Shown piece after piece: positions 16,301 through 18,748 of a stretch of DNA of 18,748 nt. The DNA is from Phoronis ovalis. Lineage: Eukaryota; Phoronida; Phoronidae. The notes under the pieces are model-generated. The model did no database searches. It saw only the letters and a program-made list of their open reading frames with translations, and was not told where the DNA came from. Numbering within the stretch: position 1 is the first letter of the stretch; every line of letters starts with the position of its first letter. A program made the translations under genes and the position numbers. The DNA lies in the NCBI GenBank assembly GCA_028565635.1, contig JAOXYB010017342.1, positions 1-18,748 on the forward strand, read 5' to 3'.

Positions 16301-18639
16301 TGAGGTACTGAAGTAATATTTTTCCAGATAAATATTATTAGAAAATTCAAAAGTTTACAACTTTATTTAGAATAGTTGGTTTGTTCCTTTCATTTTAGTC
16401 TTAAAAAATACCAGATATCTTTTACTCAGTGATATGAGATACAACAGCTGTGACATAACAAAATGAAATAGACCTTAGTGGGGTGGGATATTATAGTAAC
16501 ATGCTGAAGTATAATGATCGCCACTGTATACAGGAATTTCAGCAAATTTCATATATTCATCTTCAACATGCATGTTTGCTTTTTGTCTACAGGGATTTTA
16601 TCGCAAGAACAAATTTCTTGCTATAGCTGCATCTAACCTTTCTGCAGAAACTGTGTTGGAATTCTGGCGCCTTATATGGAATTGTAAAATCAGTACCATA
16701 GTTATGTTAACAGATTTATTTTATTTTGGACACGTAAGTATTTACGAATACAAGTAAAAAGCTCCGTGATTCACAATAATTTGTAAAATGCGCCTTTATA
16801 TAACTATGGTTATATTAGTCCTAGGCTATAGGAAGATACACATTACACATAACGCTTTTAATGATTTTATTTGTCATTATAAGTTTTTATGGTTTTAATA
16901 TTTAATTTTATGTGATCGAATATAGTCTGATATTTTTGTTTTTTAATTATGTCTAGGTCTAAACGTCAAAACCGATTAGTTGCAAATTAGTATTAAAGCA
17001 AGCTAGGTTTCAAGGTCGACAACAGCATCTCTAATTAAACCTATTAAGTAGAAAGTATCAGAAAAAGAAAAAATAGTATCTCAACTCAAATAATGCGCTA
17101 AATATTTTTTTTACAGCAAATTAGCGTATCGTACTGGCCGGTAGAAGATAACAATTATAATAGTACATGTTGGCAAGGGGACATTAAAATTACATTAATG
17201 GAATTCACAACTTACAGTGACTATTACATTCGGGTGCTTAAAGCAACAAAGGTGAATAAGACAGCAAGGCTGTATATATTGGTTGTTCTATGCATTCCAA
17301 GAAATTTTTATTAAAATTGCAAAATGCCGTAATTATGCAAAACACCTGACAAAAAGGAAATCGCAATTCAAAAATGTCCATGACAGTAACGGTATTACAT
17401 TTCTGTGTATAGTGGTTTCGTTTAGCTTATACTTTGCTCCCCCTACATTAAACTGGCCATGTACGATGTACGTAAGGCCATTTTGTCAACAACATATACT
17501 TTTATGTTTCATAATCAGTTTTAGACATTGAAGGTATGCTATGATATATACAATTACATAATAAAAGTATCACTGTTATATATAATTTAGACGGATGCAG
17601 ATGAAAGCCGTGTCATTGTCCAGTTTATGACTCGATGTTGGAACAGAGACGAAAACCCACCATATTTTCCTATTTTGATTTGTAGACGGAAAATGAATCA
17701 ATGGGCTCAGTATAAAGAAGGCCCGATTTTAGTTCATGGAAGGTGTGCATTTTCAGTTATATTTAATTAATCGATATCAAAGGGTTTTTTCATGTAAACG
17801 CGTAGATTATTTATTTTTTAGACATCATCTCACTTTATTTCTGTTGAAATGTTTCATCGGACCCGTGCTTTCTAAATAACTTCGCTATGTTTGAAATAAG
17901 AGCTAGCAATCCAAATTTCATGAAAGTGGCAACATAGCTAAATAATAATGATATCTACTGGAATATCATACGTGTAATTACTTCTGGCAAATATCATGCT
18001 TACACTGAAAAGTCTCATGCTACGTTTTGCATAGGCGTTAATAAGAAAATATCCCTTTGACTAAAATAATTATCGTATTCCATAGATATTATTACAGCCA
18101 AGATGCGACTTTCATGGAAGTTGGATTGCAATTTTTTTATTTAAACATAGATCGAGAAGTTATATTTTAAGCTCTGTGAAATATTTTACCTGAAGTTATA
18201 CGTGATATATGACCATATATCGACTAACATTTGTTGAGCTTTTGATATTCGTTCATGTGAAAGGTGCTGTTTAACTTATATAAATTTTTAGCAATTTGAT
18301 TATTAGATAAGGACGACTACTAGAAAAAATTAGTGTTTATCAGAAATTACGTACGGTAGTATATAATTTGATATTGGCATGTACATGTACCAGTACTTAT
18401 AATACGACAATGCCTACAATGATAATAATACTCGACCATTTTCACAATGAATGACAGAATGTATATTGTCAGTATTAAAGTGATTGTAATGTACATGCAT
18501 ATGTTTCAGTCCTGCTAGAAATGCCATTTTTATTGCTTTGGACATTTCCTTGACCCAACTTGAAACAAGAAAATGTATCAGCGTCTTCAATATTATAATT
18601 AAAGTAAAGCAGGCTAAAGGAATATTAAGTCTGAAGCTG
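7327..18639 (+). CDS. Receptor-type tyrosine phosphatase-like protein with a degenerate (pseudo) catalytic domain, partial at 3' end
   Basis: This is a split gene assembled from the exons listed separately. Order: signal peptide (7327-7396), Ser/Thr-rich ectodomain (7757-7945), transmembrane exon (8346-8511), juxtamembrane and start of the PTP-like domain (8847-9033), small linker exons (9510-11142, uncertain), then PTP core exons 14202-14266, 16593-16733, 17117-17251, 17591-17742 and 18510-18639. Phases agree within the first block (1,1,2,0) and the last block (0,0,0,2,0). RPTPs are single-pass membrane proteins that remove phosphate from tyrosine using a Cys nucleophile, an Arg and a WPD-loop Asp. 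Here the folding motifs remain (FWRLIW, TIVMLTD, SYWP, FIALD) but the catalytic ones do not (HGSPARNAIF, CWNRDENPP, LAIAAS), so binding or scaffolding is likelier than catalysis. Introns between listed exons are AT-rich; they hold repeats, a nested gene and a transposase relic. The final exon ending motif 10, and any second PTP domain, lie beyond the window. The gene could also be two incomplete genes abutting near 11-14 kb. Confidence 0.7.
7397..7756 (+). other. Intron 1 of the RPTP-like gene
   Basis: AT-rich, bounded by GTAGGT and a pyrimidine-rich acceptor (tagttatttcttacag). I see nothing else in it. Confidence 0.6.
7757..7945 (+). CDS. RPTP-like exon 2: Ser/Thr-rich ectodomain
   Basis: The exon is bounded by ttcttacag|GCTTCCC and GATG|GTAAAG and is phase 1 at both ends, so it can be skipped without a frameshift. 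In the frame set by exon 1 it encodes 62 full codons rich in Thr and Ser, with two N-glycosylation sequons (NVTG and NRTK) and no cysteine, as expected of a short mucin-like stalk. A second frame is also open across it but does not match the phases of the neighbouring exons. Confidence 0.6.
7946..8345 (+). other. Intron 2 with a GC-richer island
   Basis: The segment at about 8098-8270 is visibly richer in G+C than the rest of the intron. A minus-strand frame (7919-8242) is open through it, and a plus-strand frame with several Cys is broken by one TGA. It may be a relic of an exon or of a mobile element; I recognise neither. Confidence 0.35.
8346..8511 (+). CDS. RPTP-like exon 3: extracellular stem and transmembrane helix
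   Basis: Acceptor gggtttgtag|ATACACCC (phase 1) and donor TATTGCAG|GTAAGAG (phase 2). After a hydrophilic stem with Pro, Ser and Thr comes a hydrophobic segment of about 24 residues (about 118-141 of the model), running from LLGWAMGCSI to GLATFFYC. Arg-Arg follows immediately across the splice junction, the expected stop-transfer signal for a type I membrane protein. Confidence 0.75.
8512..8846 (+). other. Intron 3 of the RPTP-like gene
   Basis: AT-rich, from GTAAGAG to tctatctaacag. It contains a short direct repeat of ctatagtgtatgta near 8685-8715. No other feature seen. Confidence 0.55.
8847..9033 (+). CDS. RPTP-like exon 4: juxtamembrane and start of the PTP-like domain
   Basis: Acceptor ctatctaacag|GCGTG (phase 2; AG+G gives Arg) and donor AATACAAG|GTGTGA (phase 0). 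It encodes 62 full codons: a highly basic and acidic cytoplasmic segment (FEEEETRRRK), then LPITKDEFLKEFEF and YLDFEYK. These resemble the 'PI..D.F..Y' and 'F..EY' helices that open RPTP catalytic domains. If the donor is not used, the frame ends at TGA two bases after it, giving a truncated membrane protein. Confidence 0.7.
9239..9382 (+). other. GC-rich island with a possible alternative terminal exon
   Basis: After a good acceptor (caatttcag|GGTTGCCC), the frame that would follow exon 4 in phase 0 stays open for 47 codons to TAG at 9380-9382. The segment is far richer in CpG than its surroundings. It does not resemble PTP sequence, and no clear AATAAA follows. It may be an alternative last exon giving a receptor without a phosphatase domain, or a foreign or relic fragment. 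Confidence 0.25.
9510..9552 (+). CDS. RPTP-like linker exon A (43 nt)
   Basis: Acceptor cttgtttgtag|ATTATC (phase 0, matching exon 4) and donor GTTCAAG|GTAGTA (phase 1). It encodes IIMSEQKKIQSAVQ, which would follow FEYK where PTP domains have the variable segment before the KNRY motif. The phase fit supports it; the short length limits confidence. Confidence 0.45.
9553..10269 (+). other. Intronic DNA, no supported feature
   Basis: AT-rich. A plus-strand frame of about 80 codons (9811-10059) has no ATG at its start and no domain features. Confidence 0.45.
10270..10281 (+). CDS. Candidate 12-nt microexon of the RPTP-like gene
   Basis: A strong acceptor (tttcttatatttcag|AAACTG) is followed 12 bases later by GTAAAA, and both ends are phase 1. 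Inserted between linker exon A and the exon at 11114 it gives SAVQETALKKDRY. That aligns without gaps to the spacing ahead of KNRY in RPTP domains. This is inference from phase and spacing only. Confidence 0.25.
   Translation, partial: KLP
10282..10992 (+). other. Intronic DNA, no supported feature
   Basis: AT-rich. The frame starting at 10270 in fact stays open for about 60 codons to TAA near 10446, so a longer exon cannot be excluded. I see no family signal in it. Confidence 0.4.
10993..11035 (+). CDS. RPTP-like linker exon B (43 nt), possible alternative to exon A
   Basis: Acceptor gaccgtttacag|ATGAAAAA (phase 0) and donor CGATCAG|GTACAT (phase 1). Length and phases are the same as in exon A. 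It encodes MKNITENKIEHVRS, sharing the K-I core of exon A in the same register. A second acceptor inside it (tatcacag, exon from 11009) gives a 27-nt phase-1 version. Confidence 0.3.
11114..11142 (+). CDS. Candidate RPTP-like exon with a KNRY-like motif
   Basis: Acceptor cgttttaccacag|AAAAAG. In phase 1 it encodes (E/K)KDRYTKIFF, which resembles PTP motif 1 (KNRYxNI). The only GT before the in-frame TAA is GTTTAA after eight T, a poor donor. It gives phase 0, whereas the next recognised exon needs phase 1 or 2. An exon is therefore missing from my model, or the frame is broken here. Confidence 0.3.
11450..11457 (+). promoter_or_regulatory. TATA box of the nested secreted-protein gene
   Basis: TATAAAAG, a textbook TATA box, is followed by an initiator-like TCATTA whose A lies at about 11478, 28 bases from the start of the box. 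This predicts a 5' UTR of about 85 nt before the ATG at 11564. Confidence 0.6.
11564..12223 (+). CDS. Uncharacterised secreted, cysteine-rich protein, single exon, 219 aa
   Basis: I do not recognise a family. The ATG context is cacaATGG (A at -3, G at +4), and an in-frame TAG lies four codons upstream, so the start is secure. Residues 1-20 form a signal peptide (core ILLIIFVTLSI, likely cleaved after KINA). The mature part is basic and polar, with dibasic sites (KEKRK, LKR, NKR), two N-glycosylation sequons (about N70 and N150) and eight cysteines in two clusters: C104-x3-C108-x9-C118-x2-C121 and C201-x-C203-x2-C206-x-C208 (CPCRHCPC). The C-terminus is SYPGK; Gly-Lys at the very end could support amidation if processed as a neuropeptide precursor. 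TATA box upstream, tandem AATAAA downstream and no intron make a compact, complete gene. It lies on the same strand inside a putative intron of the RPTP-like gene. It could be a secreted factor, peptide precursor or matrix protein; function is unknown. Confidence 0.75.
   Translation: MVRDILLIIFVTLSICKINASPNMKGNLMQQRLSRNKERAYLPNAYALFSIKEDKEKRKMQTFPLNTENNESNSELTETKDVRDLTEIKEQRFSDPIGFFKKTCVKSCHTNKKNSPGCRTCKIFVLKRDILNQVETNKKFMKQLKTAATMLLENDAANLNDSYNGRFGSIHHVIGTGITELPKFLFDYNKRWSNGRLAHVCPCRHCPCRTVKTHSYPGK
12510..12520 (+). terminator. Tandem polyadenylation signals of the nested gene
   Basis: Two overlapping AATAAA hexamers (12510-12515 and 12515-12520) lie about 290 bases after the stop codon of the secreted-protein gene. 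Cleavage would be expected about 10-30 bases further on. Confidence 0.65.
12536..14201. other. Intronic or intergenic DNA, no supported gene
   Basis: AT-rich. A strong acceptor-like site (aactattctttcag, ending at about 12678) precedes a short open stretch encoding CYRESSHVKT and ending at GTATAA. It faintly recalls the YDHSRV motif but does not fit the phases. Small low-complexity runs occur (atgtgatatgtgatatgtg near 13760, A-rich tracts near 13470). Nothing else seen. Confidence 0.4.
14202..14266 (+). CDS. RPTP-like exon: region before and including the YINA-like motif
   Basis: Acceptor tttttatttatag|CATCGG (phase 1) and donor ATAGAC|GTAGGT (phase 0). It encodes (x)SVVSSSAMTQVEHKVEGIYID. 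Followed by GFYRKNKF of the next exon, KVEGIYIDGF aligns with YINASYIDGY of active PTPs, and SVV with the SRVxL motif. The Tyr/Asn of motif 3 is not conserved. Phase and position fit well. Confidence 0.55.
14705..14820. repeat. Diverged tandem duplication, about 65-bp period
   Basis: ttatgtggcaggtattaaat (from 14705) and ttatgtcgcaggtgttggat (from 14770) each continue with tc.catatca and a run of A before a cgt/tgt. The flanking cysttca-like starts (tttcaatat, tttcactat) also match, so each unit is about 65 bp. No coding content. Confidence 0.6.
15165..15917 (+). mobile_element. Transposase-like HTH protein relic (IS630/Tc1-mariner-related type), two segments
   Basis: Segment 1 (15165-15376) contains KITNRDADTMFIIILYENRK and then MDRAATALKVSKRTVQRI. 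This helix-turn-helix arrangement ('..YEFF.KEK..G......V..RTA.A.GVS.RTVQRI') is what I know from the N-terminus of DDE_3-type transposase proteins abundant in invertebrate genomes. A donor AG|GTACGA at 15377 and an acceptor atatttacag ending at 15556 would join it in frame to segment 2. Segment 2 contains VKVLLERLKK and MMKFLLKNCFQYPVLKSR, similar to the second winged helix of these proteins. After about 15725 the sequence is no longer family-like, and no DDE catalytic core is present. I see no terminal inverted repeats. Likely a decayed copy in an intron; the family call is moderate. Confidence 0.45.
15918..16592. other. Intronic DNA, no supported gene
   Basis: Mostly AT-rich. A GC-richer patch at about 16190-16300 is open on both strands (68 codons on plus, 62 on minus) but matches nothing I know. 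A second GC-richer spot lies near 16045-16090. Both could be transposon fragments. Confidence 0.35.
16593..16733 (+). CDS. RPTP-like exon: PTP motifs 4-6
   Basis: Acceptor ctttttgtctacag|GGATTT and donor GGACAC|GTAAGT, both phase 0, giving 47 codons. The translation begins GFYRKNKFLAIAASNLSAET and contains EFWRLIWNCK and STIVMLTD. In active PTPs these correspond to G-Y-..-FIAxQGP, T..DFWRMIW and TIVMLT. The structural parts are conserved, but the QGP of motif 4 reads AAS, so that part of the active-site surround is lost. Confidence 0.85.
17117..17251 (+). CDS. RPTP-like exon: YWP motif and following strand region
   Basis: Acceptor atattttttttacag|CAAATT and donor GCAACAAAG|GTGAAT, both phase 0, 45 codons. 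SYWP corresponds to PTP motif 7 (CxxYWP). CWQGDIKITL and DYYIRVLKATK match the strand pattern 'G.I.V.......DY.IR....'. The Cys/Lys before YWP is replaced. Confidence 0.8.
17252..17590 (+). other. Intron between PTP core exons
   Basis: AT-rich, from GTGAAT to tatataatttag. A plus-strand open frame crosses it (17283-17531) without an ATG at its start and without domain features. No feature supported. Confidence 0.5.
17591..17742 (+). CDS. RPTP-like exon: degenerate WPD loop and start of P-loop
   Basis: Acceptor tatataatttag|ACGGAT (phase 0) and donor CATGGAAG|GTGTGC (phase 2). ESRVIVQFMTRCW matches the 'ESR.V.QF.YTxW' strand of PTPs. The WPDxGxP loop is replaced by WNRDENPP, so the general-acid Asp is not in its usual place. 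The exon ends EGPILVHG, aligning with GPIVVHC: the catalytic Cys is Gly (GGA). The phase-2 intron after the nucleophile codon matches a conserved PTP intron position. Confidence 0.8.
17743..18509 (+). other. Intron splitting the P-loop, no other feature seen
   Basis: AT-rich intron from GTGTGC to catatgtttcag. Palindromic tacatgta-type words recur near 18380 and 18490. No gene seen. Confidence 0.5.
18510..18639 (+). CDS. RPTP-like exon: degenerate P-loop and following helix
   Basis: Acceptor catatgtttcag|TCCTGC (phase 2; AG+T gives Ser) and donor AAGCTG|GTGAGA (phase 0), 43 full codons. With the previous exon the signature reads HGSPARNAIFIALD against HCSAGxGRTGTFIALD in active enzymes. The nucleophile is Gly, and two residues are missing from the loop. 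The rest (LTQLETRKCISVFNII, VKQAKG) matches the 'D.......VDVFN.V..LR..R' helices. Motif 10 (QTxxQY) would be in the next exon, outside the window. Confidence 0.8.
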
Positions 18640-18688
18640 GTGAGAAATGCTTAACATACCATCACATTACTACAGAGTCACCCTTCTT

Positions 18689-18748
18689 GAACTCGTTAGA
18701 ACTCGTTAGGGAACTTGAACTCGTTAGATCTTCGTTATTTAACGAGTT
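18689..18748. repeat. Short direct repeats of aactcgttag with an inverted copy at the window edge
   Basis: aactcgttag occurs at 18690-18699, 18700-18709 and 18718-18727. A partial ttcgtta follows, and then aacgagtt (18741-18748), the reverse complement of aactcgtt. The array runs off the window, so its full size is unknown. It lies in the intron after the last seen RPTP-like exon. Confidence 0.7.

Noticed and set aside
16162-16350. Overlapping plus and minus frames in a GC-richer patch
   Set aside because: Both strands are open and neither matches a known family; possibly a mobile-element fragment, but unsupported.
1-18748. CRISPR arrays, bacterial operons, rRNA or tRNA genes
   Set aside because: No regularly spaced repeats, no Shine-Dalgarno-led gene series and no recognisable rRNA or tRNA segments; gene structure is eukaryotic.

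Overview
The window looks like nuclear DNA of an invertebrate animal. It is AT-rich and most of it is non-coding. Coding sequence is split by GT-AG introns, and the two recognisable genes belong to animal families: an ankyrin-repeat/SOCS-box (ASB) protein and a receptor-type protein tyrosine phosphatase (RPTP). A mollusc, perhaps a bivalve, is my best guess. It rests on protein flavour and gene structure, not on a diagnostic marker.

Layout. Positions 665-2220 (minus strand) hold a complete two-exon ASB gene of 500 residues, with about 12 ankyrin repeats and a C-terminal SOCS box. Its single coding intron is only 53 bp. About 5.1 kb of AT-rich intergenic DNA follows, carrying a 142-145 bp tandem duplication (4014-4300), an 11-bp minisatellite (5059-5113) and a diverged 64-bp tandem duplication (6786-6908). 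From 7327 to the right edge lies a plus-strand split gene that I assembled exon by exon: signal peptide, short Ser/Thr-rich ectodomain, transmembrane helix, basic juxtamembrane segment, then a PTP-type domain. Splice phases agree across the first four or five exons and across the last five. The middle (9.5-14.2 kb) is uncertain. The 3' end lies outside the window.

The phosphatase domain keeps its structural motifs (FWRLIW, TIVMLTD, SYWP, FIALD), but every catalytic motif I can see is altered. The nucleophile motif HCSAGxGRTG reads HGSPARNAIF, and the WPD loop and the QGP of motif 4 are lost. The frames stay open and the splice sites intact, so this looks like a conserved pseudophosphatase rather than a decayed gene.

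On the same strand, inside a putative 3-kb intron of that gene, sits a compact intronless gene (11564-12223). It has its own TATA box, a strong start context, a signal peptide, eight cysteines in the mature protein (ending in a CPCRHCPC cluster) and tandem AATAAA signals. I recognise no family; it is the best candidate here for something undescribed. A further intron (14267-16592) holds remains of a transposase-like HTH protein and a diverged 65-bp tandem repeat. The window ends in short repeats built on aactcgttag.

The two main genes are divergently oriented. Nothing in the sequence shows that they act together.
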